Below, piece by piece: positions 35,110-52,426 of a DNA stretch of 64,000 bases. The position numbers were made by a program, and so were the translations under genes. Numbering within the stretch: position 1 is the first letter of the stretch; each line of letters begins with the position of its first letter. This DNA is from Petrosia ficiformis (lineage: Eukaryota; Porifera; Demospongiae; Haplosclerida; Petrosiidae), in contig OX345643.1 of the NCBI GenBank assembly GCA_947044365.1, positions 2,134,501 to 2,198,500 of the forward strand, written 5' to 3'. The notes beneath the pieces were generated by a model. The model worked only from the letters and a program-made list of their open reading frames with translations. It was not told where the DNA came from and did no database searches.

Positions 35110-38100
35110 TTAAATTTTCCATTCATTATTATCCAACCATCCAATCTCCTCTATAACATGACATAATGATGAGAATTTTAAAACTCTAGTTTGAACATCT
35201 TTCACTATATCTATTCCCTCATCTTCCTCTCCTGTTTCTTGTTGTTCATTAATTTCCTCTCCATACCAGTACATCAAACCTCTCTCAATATCTAAATATA
35301 GTGTTAGCAGTGGAATCATTTGTTGAGTATGAGGATGAAGTGGACTATCACGATCAGTGAAAAATGAAATTAAAGAGTGATAATCCATTAATAACTGTCT
35401 GGAAACAAATGAGCTAAAAATAAAGAAAGGAAAAAAAACCATTTCATATTTTTTTACCTGTCTTTTATAGATGAGTGGATGATTGGTGACAGAATTAATG
35501 TAAGGATGGACAGATTAGATCATGAATGCATACATACGTCAATGAAATGAATAAAGATTAGATGAGTGAGAATAAGAGTTTCAGAACAACTTTATGTAAC
35601 ATGCAACAAACACTTCAGCTACTGGCATCATAAAAACCACCAAAAGCAACGTCAGAGGGCTTAAAATCCTGTGGGAGCATACCTCACACCCCCCAAGGTA
35701 TAGTGTGATTAATGTTCCCCCACCTATGAACACCCTGTATGAAACCTTGTGTGTACAGATCAGAGGCTAAGTACTTTATTTGCACTTTGCTGTACTTAAG
35801 TACACAGTATACGTATTTTATTATACTTTGTACATAGCTTATGAAAGCACCAATACACTGAGTATACATGTAGTATTGGTATTGCTATGTTATAATATAA
35901 GTAGCCCCCGATCCTGAGCAGTCCTGCAGAGACATCACAAACTAATTATTGTATAATATTATGTTGTAGACTTTCATTGTGTGTGCTGTACTATGTACTT
36001 CCTTTTTTAAATGTGTATAAGCTCTCAGTTTTGTTGTTGCATGTAATTTAATTGCATACTTTTGTGTTACCATGGTATTAAATACTGTTTGGAGGGCATA
36101 TATATAACACCCTTGAGATAATTGTCTCAGGCTACACCCTCAACCAATTATCTCACAGGTGTTATATGCCAATAACTGCCTCAAACCAGGGCTATATCCT
36201 ATACTTATCAGTAATAGTATATATTTATCACAGTAATCTCATAATTAGTATTTATAGGAGTACCTTGGTTTCAATCTCTTTAGTATAATATCTCTAAATT
36301 CTAGTAAAAGAGTGGAAAGAGTTAAGTACACACTCATTTGTTGAACAGCAGGAGAAAGACATCGACATGCTGTTAATAACGGCAAAACAAGCTGCTCTTT
36401 AATTGGAGTGATGTATGAGCTGACAGTGGGTGTATCATCAGGCGAATCTACATAAATTAAATACTTACAAACCAGCTATTATCTTCTCTCCTCACTCTCT
36501 CCCTCTCTTGAATTTCTAGCTTTAAGGGGACCATTCTTACGCGATTATCACTTCACACAGGGTCCAGGATGTTTATATGTACATGTACTTGAGCTATAAT
36601 TACATATAGAGACGAACACTACACTACAGTGTTCTCAACAAAAATTTCAAATAGAGGGTGTAGAATTTAATTACGATGGCCTCTCCCATTTGCAGTATGC
36701 ACGTATAAATAATGGTTCAATTCATTGGTAAAGTGTTTTTTTTTCTATTATTAATAGAAGGATGCAACATTAATTATCAGTGAGGTAACTGACAAGGGTG
36801 ATAGTAACATACATGTACATGTACATACAGGGTGTAACACCCAGCTATAGACATCTCTATAAATGGAGGGATTCATGGTATTTAGATCCCAAGGGCAAAG
36901 TCTGAGGAGTGCCTAATATTATGAATCCTGACAAATAGGTGTATAAACAATTTGGTGAGTCATAGTAAATTAAATCATATTCATAGTTGAATCTCCCGAG
37001 TCATTATGTTTCAACCATATTCATAGCTGAAATGCCCCAAAACCGAGCATTTATAATGGATTTATATTAAATTCCTCATTTGAGCATCTAACATCAAAGG
37101 GAATTATGCATGCTATGGTTACATACACTATATCATACTATATTATTTCGTGATTTCTTTTATGAAGAAGTAGCAATTATTATTCTCTCTTTTGCTATTA
37201 CACGTATGTACATGTATAAATTATACATGTATATAAATATATTACTTACATTTTTTTGATTCAACCTTTTTCCATACTTTTGAATTAGGGAAGACTATAT
37301 CTAGTAAATAATGACATTTTCCTCTCCATTGTTTCAGAAATGCTTCACACAAAAGAGAAATAACATCCTATAAAATAGAATGAGACAATGAAAGGCTGAA
37401 TATATGTATGCATATGATAGAATGAAATGTGAGAGCATTTATGAAAATTGACTGTAAATAACTAAACCCCTTTTAGTAAGGCAAGAATCTCAAACTAAAT
37501 TACATGTCTATTGCAATATGTGAGGGATTCGACTCGACTAGGTTCAATCGACCAACAAATGGTTTAACTGTATCACTTTTTAATATTCATACACACACCA
37601 TACTCATAATAAACTCCTATTTAAAATATACAGTTCTTAATGTGAAAATACCTCACTTTAACACAAATTAAAACTAATGAAATAAAGTTACACCTGAACT
37701 ACATGTAAATTAGAAGAATGTAACAAGTTACAGATAAGTGAGAAAATATGATGAATACTTTAATGATTATTAGTGAACATATGTGATTGAGTCCATCACA
37801 CAATAACTAAAATGGGAGCTTTTAGTTAGTTAAATAAACTAAAGCCTTTTAGTAAGCCTAATATTAATTAAACTGTAACTTGCATAAGTTGCATTCTAAC
37901 ATATAAAAGTACATGAAAATGGTCAACGATAAAGATAGGCAGATAGATGGATAGAAAAACACATAGTATTACCAAACACTAAGTACCTCAGCATGTAGAT
38001 AATTATTATGTAGTCTGCTGTAAGTAAGCCTGTTTTGAGTACAAACCCAGTATTGTGAACACCCTTTTGGCAAATAGAGGACAGGTGCAGTCACCATTCC

Positions 38101-41100
38101 ACATTCTCTGACTATGTCCTTTATGCTCTCACTCACAGAGGGGATAACAGAAAACACAAGTTCAATCGCTTGTGAAAGTGAATCAGTTGATACACACTGC
38201 TGTAGGCTATGTATTAAACAATTAGTCACACACAAAGATGATGTATGAACAGCACTTATTAACGTATATGTTAATCTCAATCTATTGGTCTCACTAGCTA
38301 CTGCAATAGTATCAGGTAATCTTGTGTGTCTTCCATTCCACAAATGTCTTTTATCCTGTGTGTCTCGTTTATTGTTTATACATATATCTTTAGGTCTCAT
38401 TAACCTTTTGCGCATTTCTGTTATTTCATTGCCTATAAAGACAAGCCTTGATCCACTAACTTCCTCCACACAAGATGGAGGCATTTTTGATGATAATTTT
38501 GGTAGCATAGCAACTGTAGCTTTAACAGAATATATAATATAATATAATCATGTGACTAGGGACAAGCAAAAGGATTTCATCAAAAGTACTTACAATTACA
38601 TATACACTGTACATGTAAATGCTGGATATTTGGCCATTTTATATATGATCACAATAAATTATCTACACTGTAGATAGAACAAAAGTTGAATAACAAATCT
38701 AGTTAACTTTCTGGCTGAATGTTTGGATGAAATTATTCCGTAATTTCCAAATGACCGTTACATTATTACATAATTATATATTTACCAATGTTTTTCAGTT
38801 TGAGCTTTTTATTTGACACTGCACAGTTCTCTCTTTGGGCCAGATGGTGCAGTTAATTATGATTATATTATCACTAACAACATTAACTCTTTGTTAATTA
38901 GTTGAAGATATATTCCCAATGGCACACACACTAACCATTGTTGAGACAATTTAGCCCATACTTCAAAAAATATCAAAAATTCTGAATACTGTATTTCATT
39001 GACTAAATGCCCTGGTGTTCATTTCATTCGTAGCATTCGTGATATAGCGTTTAATGAATGTATCCCAAGTGCCTAATACATGTATACAAGCACATGTTCG
39101 TGTACATTAATGTGTGTTGAAAATACTGTATATATTTGCATATACATATATGTGTATCTACAATGCATGATTGTAATTGTATATGGGTTGTATGTGTGGT
39201 ACTAACCTTTAAAACATTCATTAATTTGATTACTTACAGTCACCATATTAATCACATACTGAAAACAGGTATGAGCAGATGAATACTTCTCAATATCTGT
39301 AATAATATATTAATATGATATAATAATCAACATTTTTTCTGTGTCTAGATATGTTAGAGAAGTATGCAGAGCTATGTACATAATTATTACATTCTGTAAC
39401 ATAACAACTATTACACAGTATATGTCAATAAAAAGAACAAAACACGGTAATGATTACAATTTCAAATTACTAATTTAAAGTTTTCCAGTTTTGTAATTGA
39501 TTACAATTAACAATTACTTTCTCAACTAGATGTTTTGAGAACACGTACCCTGTGCTATAATGCATAGCACATCGTAAATTGTTTAAGTTTCCAAATATGT
39601 TTATGATTATTATTATGAAAGACTTGACTGACTGAAGAATGGTGGACTTTTCTAAGCTGATAATAAGAAAACTCAAAAATTGCAGATACTGTAAACTGCA
39701 TTAGTTTCTGCAAGAAATGCATATGTTTTCATAATTACAAACACAAGCAATCGCTTAACCCCTTGCACAGCATACTGCATGGGGTAATTACTTGTAATAA
39801 GATGAATTAATACACATTTTGATTAACTTAATCAAATCCTTAAGTATTACAAGCAAATGACACCTGTCGGACCTCAAAATTTTACCAACTTGGCTAAATA
39901 CCCTTTCTATAGGAGCTGATGTTGCAAATATTTAAAAACAGTTGTGCCATTGAGTAGGTCAGCAAAGAACTACAAAAACAGTACCCTGCCAAAAAGTGCC
40001 AAAAGAGGTTTGTCAACTACAGAAGTGAAAGCCTGAAAGGTGCCTTGAAGTTATTACTAAACATACCATGTGAATTAGGTAAACATAAAATGAAAGTACA
40101 GTGATTAACTAATGTTTATAGTTTGGAGAATTCTATAGTGGAACTATGATCAAAGGGTATCTGGAATCAGAGGTCATAAATTTGTCTGAGCATAAAGTTG
40201 GATCAACTTCACAACAATTCCTCCTGAATGTTTAAGAGATGCTAGAACAAAATTGTTAACAAAACTACTCCAATCCTTCGTAATCCTCAATACTTTAGCC
40301 TCAAAACTCATTTAGATCAAAATGAGAAGTTATCATTTTTATAGATAAACTATAAACACATTAATTCATGTTTATTCACTGTACATCATTTTACGCTTAC
40401 CTCACTTCCACGGTGTGTTCAGTAACATTCAGTAATATTTTCGTTTCAACAGAAGCACCTTACACTTTTATAGTTGACAAATCTCTTTTGGCAGGGCACT
40501 GTTATTGTAGTTCTTTGCTGACCCACTGAATGGTGTACCCACTGCACCGTGTGTCACAGCTATACAATGGATCATACTAGGGTTGCCCAATAATTCAATA
40601 CATTGCAATAATCATATTGCATGATTTTGGTCTGCCAGTACTATTACAATGGCAAAATATTGTCTTCCTACAATTAATAATATGCAGTTAAAAAATACTA
40701 TAACACTTGGTTTTGAGTCGTATGCTCTCAAAAGAAGGATCAGAAATGTCCTCTTTTAAAACATGAGCCTATTTTTGCTATCATAGACAGTATCAATGAA
40801 TAGTTGCAATATTGCAATAATCGCAAAACTTAATTTTCAATATTGCCAAACCCTAGATCATACCTGTAACTGACAAAGATATATTATCTACTATCTCTTT
40901 CTTGTTAAGTAATAATCCTTGTATCCTAGGAACCAGCCTACGTCCAACCTCCTGCCATACCCTTCCTTCCAACACATTATTCATTTTAATTTCTTCTATA
41001 TCATCCATTAGCTGACCAAAATGCTTCCAACTTTGTACTCTTGAGACAAGCGGTTGAAGATCATCTCGAACAGTTTTCATGAGACTCGTATTAATTAACA

Positions 41101-41662
41101 TTGATAAAACCAGTCCTTTAATTAGGTCACATTCAAACTCCACCCATTTCACAAGCTCTGTGTTTCGTTTTGATATAATCTCCACTAAAACACATCCACG
41201 TACTAGTGTAAAAGTATCATTTACATCAGCAAGTGTACAAAAGGCTGCATCACACATCACACCTCCAACTAATGCATTCAGGTGTTTGTTATATGATTCA
41301 ATACATCGTAGTATTAATCCTAATCTTTCAATACACCAGACTGGATCATCATACAGTTCAACACTACACATTAGAAGTTTCAGATGGGATAATAATAGCT
41401 GTTTTAATAACAGATTCTGGTACATATGCTCAGAACAAAACCTTTGAGAGCCCACCACATCCACACTTAGACTAGACAGTTTATCCTCAACACACATCCA
41501 CTGTCTTACGCCTTCATCTTTTAGTTTTAATAATTCTCCACACTCAAATGAGTATTCAGTCAATTTCTCTGTTTCTGATAATTCTTTCAGTAGAGGCCAT
41601 TTTTGCCTTTCCATTTTGCAAAATAATAATAAGTGTGGTTTCCTAAGTAGGCGCGCGATCAT
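35110..41662 (-). CDS. CCDC142-like protein
   Basis: Complete gene, 670 residues from the ATG at 41662, or 654 from the second ATG at 41614 (MERQKWPLL). Exons: 41662-40864, 39296-39207, 38519-37987, 37367-37250, 36447-36264, 35398-35110; phases agree throughout. The protein is helical with no signal peptide. The C-terminal block (VLPLLTACRCLSPAVQQ, then LLLEFRDIILKRLKPR) follows the pattern I recall for the conserved C-terminal domain of vertebrate CCDC142, and the length is similar. Molecular role unknown. It is divergent from the kinase gene. Transposon insertions abut both ends of exon 1: one at the first ATG, the other 8 bp beyond the exon-1 donor. The conserved start may therefore be the second ATG. 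Confidence 0.7.
39948..40533. mobile_element. Foldback element in CCDC142-like intron 1
   Basis: The left arm (about 39948-40045) and right arm (about 40446-40533) are inverse copies of about 90 bp. They share ggtcagcaaagaactacaa and ccctgccaaaaag-type motifs. The interior of about 400 bp has no open frame. Confidence 0.75.
40578..40855. mobile_element. hAT-like MITE, 278 bp, at the exon-1 donor
   Basis: The ends are TAGGGTTGCCCAATA and the inverse ATTGCCAAACCCTA. There is a perfect 8-bp duplication, gatcatac, at 40570-40577 and 40856-40863. Read on the minus strand the second copy is gtatgatc, which is the 5' splice site following CCDC142-like exon 1 (exon end at 40864). Confidence 0.88.
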
Positions 41663-41735
41663 CTAGTCTCGTACCCAGACTGTCACGCCCCACGGCAAAA
41701 AAAACGTGGGGCGTGACAGTCTGGGTACGAGACTA
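41663..41735. mobile_element. 73-bp palindromic MITE with 8-bp duplication
   Basis: 32-bp perfect arms (41663-41694 and 41705-41736) flank the loop gcaaaaaaaa. The arms begin CTAGTCTCGTACCCAGAC. The flanks are gcgatcat at 41655-41662 and 41736-41743. The left duplication contains, on the minus strand, the first ATG of the CCDC142-like gene. Confidence 0.85.
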
Positions 41736-41804
41736 GCGATCATCAGGAATGTGATGACATTGTATGGTTTAGGCGTTGGGAAGACAATCTCTCTACAAAC
41801 GAAA
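41663..41804. promoter_or_regulatory. Compact divergent promoter region
   Basis: Only 142 bp separate the upstream ATG of the CCDC142-like gene (41662, minus) from the kinase ATG (41805, plus), and 73 bp of that is a MITE. No TATA box is evident. That both genes start transcription here is inferred from the geometry. Confidence 0.6.
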
Positions 41805-46867
<5,063 letters not shown>

Positions 46868-47947
46868 TTTTAAAATAATTATCATAATTATATGCATTTT
46901 TTTATTCCATAATAATTATATGTATTATATTAAATATATGTAATATATGCATATCTAATAATTACTTTCTAACCTAATATTGGAATTCATTTGTTGATAA
47001 TTATAATATATTGCTGATCAAAATTAATTAAGTCGTAAAGATTTAATGAGAGGTTGTAATTGGAGTTCAATTCACCAATGCATGTTCAAATCACTATACT
47101 ATAATTGTTAAATTTGGAAGAGCAGATCTAGAAACATTGTAATATCAAATGACATTAGCTCTTATTCCTGATATTAATCATGACTAGTACTCTTAGCTAT
47201 CTTCCACAAATGAAACTGTGAATCTCTGATTTACATTTAGCTACTGTCAAAAGTTATATATACTGGTAACAAATAAAACTTTATTATATTTACATAATTA
47301 TATGTACTTATTTATTTATTTTACAAGCTTTTTTTTTTACCTTTTATGATCATAGACATTGGCATTGGCTGTTATGATAACACTATACTGCTGTTATGAT
47401 AGCAAAGTTTTATCCCCTGCCTCCTGGATTATTCTTTTGCTTCTTTCAAACTCAACTTTATTATGGGACCGGAGGTAATGAGTAAGGAAGACATAACATA
47501 CTTTCTATTTCTAGGTACTATACAGCCCTTATTTCCTGACTGATTATCTTCAGAACCAGGTATAATAATGATGTTTTACTTTAATGTGTTAAACATTAAG
47601 GAAGATGGCCCTTGACTCAGTAATAATGTCCATGTGCTACTGATACACCATAAGGAGGCAGACTGACTGTTCACTTAGTAGTTGTCGACCTGTTGTTCCC
47701 CACCCACCCATTCCCTCTTCTTTTTGTAAACTATATTATACCTACTTCCATCGTTTGATGTGAAAATGAGATTAATCAGGGTTAATTAATTAATTATCCT
47801 GAATTCTCTCCCCTGCAGCAACCACACCTTGTGGGTGTGGTTGCAATGACATCATGGTTGGAGAGAAGCTTCATAATTACCAAACATCTCTATCTCTTTT
47901 TTAAATAGTGATAAAGAGGCTCTCCTTTCCTTTGATAGATTGAGGTA
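46868..47947. other. Intergenic DNA after the kinase gene
   Basis: Kinase 3' UTR and AATAAA at 47272. A small hairpin (gcaaccacacc, loop ttgt, gggtgtggttgc) lies at about 47817-47843. Nothing else recognised. Confidence 0.5.
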
Positions 47948-48123
47948 CAGTAGACTTCAAAATTATTGCAACATGAAAGTGGTAATCCACATAAAATGTG
48001 GATTATAATACTAGAAAGCCACTTTATAAAGTGTTAGATTTCAAAACGAAGCCATAAAAACCACTCTATGGCTTCACAATTTGGAAATTGATAATTCTGT
48101 TGCAATAATTTTGAAGTCTACTG
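47948..48123. mobile_element. Tc1/mariner-like MITE, 176 bp, TA duplication
   Basis: It starts CAGTAGACTTCAAAATTATT and ends with the inverse form through CTACTG. It is flanked by TA on both sides (47946-47947, 48124-48125). A second, right-truncated copy is at 52530-52713. Confidence 0.85.
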
Positions 48124-48558
48124 TAGTTAGTTGTCCAAAAATTCTGTTCATACACAGATAGACAGACAACACCAGAACACCAGATTAAAGCAACCCTCCA
48201 CCTATGCGGGTGAGGGTTAATATTGTGGCTTATGGTATAGAGTTATTATCAAAAGTTTAGCTGCTATGACAGTGACACTAGCTGTTACTCAGTGTCAAGC
48301 AGTATACAAATGACCTGCATGGTCTTGGCTTCATAGCAATTATTTGTGTTTGATGTATATAATTATAAAGAGAAAATGAAACTCATCTAACCACGGTCAA
48401 TCAGTTTTTATAGTGTGATAATATATAATGGTCATTCACATTCTAACTGTTTTTTTTTTAATAATTAAGAGTGAGTCCACACTATACTGGAGTATGTACA
48501 TATGTACATATGGTATTCTGTATATTTCCTTTTATAGTGAACATTCTAATATTCATCA

Positions 48559-49310
48559 CACTGCAAAAATAGAATTGTTAAAATAACAAATGTATGGGCT
48601 GGTACAATTGCAAGGTGCAAATTATACTTTAATTTGTTCTACAGGTTGTTGTTATGACTGCATAATAAAAGATATAGCTACTTGAACTAAAATCAATTAT
48701 CATGTCTAATATCTCATATTAGATACACAGTGAAGGTTTGGAAACCTAAAATGATCATCTTTTTATCTCTAATAGACAGTATAAGGGTAATCAAAATCAA
48801 TTGTTTAAGGGCGGATCTAGGGGTGGGCCAGGGTGTGCCAGGCCCACCCTGGCAAAAACTTCTATAATAATTATTATCATTCAATTTTTGTAATAAATTT
48901 TAAAATAAATATTATTATGCACACAAGACTGCACGTGTTGTCAGAACTGTTGTTACAGCTGAAGTTGGCTAAGTGAGAGATGTCAAAACAGCTTACTCTA
49001 TTTGATTGTAGTAGGCACCAGAAAGTCTAGGAAAAGCAAAATATTATAATATTATACAAATTACAACTGATGTGAAGACTAATTATAAATGATGCAGTAA
49101 ATTGATTAACTATATTGAACACGCTGTACTGTACTGTACTGTACTATAATTGTAATCAATATTATTTAATTAATAAAGATATTAAAACTTCCCCATATAC
49201 TAGGCCCCCCAAGGAGTTTGTGACTAGATCCACCTTTGATCAAAATTAGAATAATTATAATTACATGTATGTCACCATGCAGTCATAACAACCTACCTGA
49301 GGTGTGGTTG
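48559..49310 (+). repeat. CACTGCAAAAAT repeat family, left-end copy
   Basis: It starts CACTGCAAAAATAGAATTGT. It shares ctaatatctcatatta, gaaggtttggaaacct and gtcataacaacctac blocks with 51730-52090. No right end is present before the Asteroid gene. Confidence 0.65.
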
Positions 49311-49428
49311 CACCCCTCTCATGTTATGCATGTAAATTACATGATGAATTTCACATATGTTGACGATAAATGTACGGAATAAAATTTCAGTTGCAAGGAA
49401 TAATCCCAGTATAGTACAACGTTAGTGG

Positions 49429-51168
49429 GTGCGGCTATTCCGCAAGAAAAGCAAATTTTTAAAATTAATAGGGATTAAAGGATTATCAAGCTATATAAAC
49501 AATTCTTACAAGGAATGGAGCGATGTTTCATTGACTGAATGTCCTCTGGTGCTGGATGGCAATGGTCTACCTTTTTATTTTAACAAGAAAACTAAACTGG
49601 ATTGGGAGTACGGCGGCGCATATCCAGCATTAAAGGAAGCTGTGGAAAACTTCTTTGATACCTTACTTGCTCAGAACATTCAACCGATCTATGTTGTTTG
49701 TGATGGCATCGATCCAAAGGAACAAAAGTTAGAGATCGTTCGGAAACGAAAGCAAAACATGCTAGACGTAATCAGGAAAAGTTTGAATGGTGAGCGTGTT
49801 CCCGATGATCAAAGATCGAACATTCTTCCTCCTCTTGTCACTGAAACCTTTCATAACGTCGTTCAAGATTACAAAACCCGAGGAGTTGTTAAGATTTGCT
49901 GTGCTGATGGAGAGGCTGACGATATTGCTGTTACACTTGCTAATAAATTTGAGTGTTTCCTTGTTGGAGAGGATTCTGATTTCTTCGTCTTTCCTCTACA
50001 AGTTGGCTACATACCACTGTCCAAGCTTACATGGGAGAGGCGAGGTGGTCCAGTTAAGGGATCTGCTTTTAAACGAGATGTATTTGCAGCTAGTCTTGGT
50101 ATTCGTCCTGATTTTGTGTTAGCTATTCCAGCTATAGTTGGTAATGATGTACTTCCAAATCTTGTTGAAGGAACCTCACTCAAGTTAACCATCAGGCCTA
50201 GGAACCACCCTCACTATCGTGGTAAAGATACAGTTAAGACTATTGATTTCATCACATATAGATGCAACAGCATGGAAAAGATGGAACACTTTCTTCTTAA
50301 ATGTGAAAGTGGAAAAACGGTTTTGGAAGCTTTTCAAATAAACTTTCAAAAAGCACGTGAAAAATATGAGAACACTCCACCTTTCAACGATGAAACTTTT
50401 AGAACGTCTATCTCCTATCAAACCAAAGATGGTCATGAGATTCCAGGATGGTTGATTCAGCAATATCGAGATTTATATTTCTCAAAGAACCTGCTGGAAG
50501 CTCTTGTCAAGGGTACTCATCAACTACACAGTATTCCAGATGATTTTCAGAAACCTTCTGCGAATTTATTTAGCCAAAACATCAGGGAGGAAATTTATGG
50601 CATCATGCAGCATCAAGAAGGTGTTAAAGAAGTTGTTCGTCAAGGATATACTTTGGGTCACAATATTGTGTCTCCAACACGCTCAACTATGAATATTCAT
50701 ACTATGAATAGTCAGTCAAAGGATAACAGGGTTTCCAAAATGTGCACCGTTTTGCTATGCAATCCTAAAACCTTTTCATCCATCAATGAAGAGTTGTATT
50801 TAGCTGTTGCTTCCATTTGCTTTTGGGTCAAGAATGCATCTATCCATACAGATGATATACGATTGAAAGCACTTATATTATGCTTTGTAGAATGCTATCA
50901 AGGAGTAAAATATGATTTTAAACCTGCCTTTGATTTGCGCACATTTCATCTGTACACTCAATGGCAGTGTACGTATAATGATGCTGTTCTCTTGAATCAG
51001 GTCTTGATGCTTCCTCTACCTTATCTCTCACCAGCTTCCATATTCGATGGACGACTTGTGACATATTACTCACAGCAAAGAGATTTTTGCTCAATTCTAG
51101 CTCGGTCCAGTGTAAGTGGTCTTGAATTATATGAGAAAATCCTTGTGATTGTTGAGCAAAATATGTGA
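49429..51168 (+). CDS. Asteroid/XPG-type nuclease copy 1, normal ATG lost
   Basis: Intronless; homologous along its length to 53583-55277. Asteroid (ASTE1) proteins are FEN1/XPG-fold structure-specific nucleases. All seven expected acidic positions are kept: LVLDGNG, VVCDGID, GEADD (two), GEDSD (two) and GNDVLP. The codon matching the copy-2 start is ATA (49468) rather than ATG. The open frame extends upstream to a GTG at 49429, and the first in-frame ATG is at 49759, inside the N-domain. Translation would need a non-ATG start, an upstream spliced exon, or would remove two catalytic residues; possibly a young pseudogene. AATAAA at 51275. Confidence refers to the family; functionality is uncertain. 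Confidence 0.8.
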   Translation: MRLFRKKSKFLKLIGIKGLSSYINNSYKEWSDVSLTECPLVLDGNGLPFYFNKKTKLDWEYGGAYPALKEAVENFFDTLLAQNIQPIYVVCDGIDPKEQKLEIVRKRKQNMLDVIRKSLNGERVPDDQRSNILPPLVTETFHNVVQDYKTRGVVKICCADGEADDIAVTLANKFECFLVGEDSDFFVFPLQVGYIPLSKLTWERRGGPVKGSAFKRDVFAASLGIRPDFVLAIPAIVGNDVLPNLVEGTSLKLTIRPRNHPHYRGKDTVKTIDFITYRCNSMEKMEHFLLKCESGKTVLEAFQINFQKAREKYENTPPFNDETFRTSISYQTKDGHEIPGWLIQQYRDLYFSKNLLEALVKGTHQLHSIPDDFQKPSANLFSQNIREEIYGIMQHQEGVKEVVRQGYTLGHNIVSPTRSTMNIHTMNSQSKDNRVSKMCTVLLCNPKTFSSINEELYLAVASICFWVKNASIHTDDIRLKALILCFVECYQGVKYDFKPAFDLRTFHLYTQWQCTYNDAVLLNQVLMLPLPYLSPASIFDGRLVTYYSQQRDFCSILARSSVSGLELYEKILVIVEQNM

Positions 51169-51454
51169 GGACTTGAATCATAATAAGATAGTTTTTTGTA
51201 ATTTGTTTTCTAGTTGGACACTTAGATTTCGTTTTAGTTTTCTGTTGAAAAAGCTTATTTTCACTTTGATTAACAATAAAAATAGAATTTTATAAACTTA
51301 AACTATGATATGAATAACTCCTGTTGATGTGGTATGGATCCTGGTAAATATGAAATGTTATAAACTAATAATATTCATATGCGAACTGGTTGTATAGTGG
51401 AAACCATTAACAATATTTTCCACTATGAAATGGTTTTAAAAACGTTATACACTG

Positions 51455-52288
51455 CACTGCAAAATTAAATTGTCAAAATAACCAATTTATTGGTTAGTAC
51501 AGTTGCAAGGAATAGCATACATTTCAATCTAGTTTGTCATACAGGTGGCATGCATACATGCATGATGACATTATTTGCACCAAGTATAAACATTTACACT
51601 AGAATAAATAAATCAAATTATGCGTTTGCAGGTTTCCCAACAGTACAATTAATCACTTTAATAATTGGCTAGGGCTGTTCATATGAAATATGAGTATATA
51701 GACAACACCCTGAATTTATACTGCTTCAACACTGCAAAAATAGAATTGTTAAAATAACAAATTATTGGTTAGTGCAGTTGCAAGGATTTTACAATTAGTT
51801 GGTTGTTGCAGATACATACATCTAATGCCATAGGTACTTTGTATTAATTATATTAAAATACGTAAAAGATATAATTATGTATATACCAATTATCATGCCT
51901 AATATCTCATATTATATGCACAAAGAAGGTTTGGAAACCTACAAGGATTTAATTAAAATATTTATTCTGGTTAATTGTATATTAGACAGGAATAAGGAAA
52001 TTAAAATTTCAATTATTGGATATTAATTAGTACAAGTACATGCATGTATATCACAATACAGTCATAACAACCTACATGACCAATTAAATTATAATTTCAA
52101 TTTTCCACTATTCCTTCGCAACTGTACTAACCAATAAATTTTAACAATTTTATTTTTGCGGTGAGTTGTAATTAGTACAAAGTAGTTTTGTGTGTATTCA
52201 TAAAAATTATGACAACCACTAATTGTTACATCATTGCAACTGTACTAACCAATAAAATAGTTATTTTAACAATTTTATTTTTGCAGTG
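51455..52288. mobile_element. Nested CACTGCAAAAAT foldback elements
   Basis: Forward ends CACTGCAAAAT at 51455 and CACTGCAAAAATAGAATTGT at 51730. Inverse ends (ttttatttttgcggtg, ttttatttttgcagtg) close near 52163 and 52288. All carry the subterminal ttggttagtacagttgca motif or its complement. No convincing target duplication is seen, and nesting obscures which ends pair. Confidence 0.7.
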
Positions 52289-52426
52289 TGATTTTGCAGT
52301 ATTACAGCTATTTGGATTCCTCGGGCTTCAAACTTGAGATCCAAATAACTGTTAATAACACATGTTTATAACTGAAGTAAAATTGTATTCTTTAATATGG
52401 CATGTACCTTATTGGATTATTGCAAA

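Noticed and set aside
39207..39238. Earlier donor (39238) for CCDC142-like exon 2
   Set aside because: It breaks the phase to the next exon. The donor after 39207 keeps the phase.
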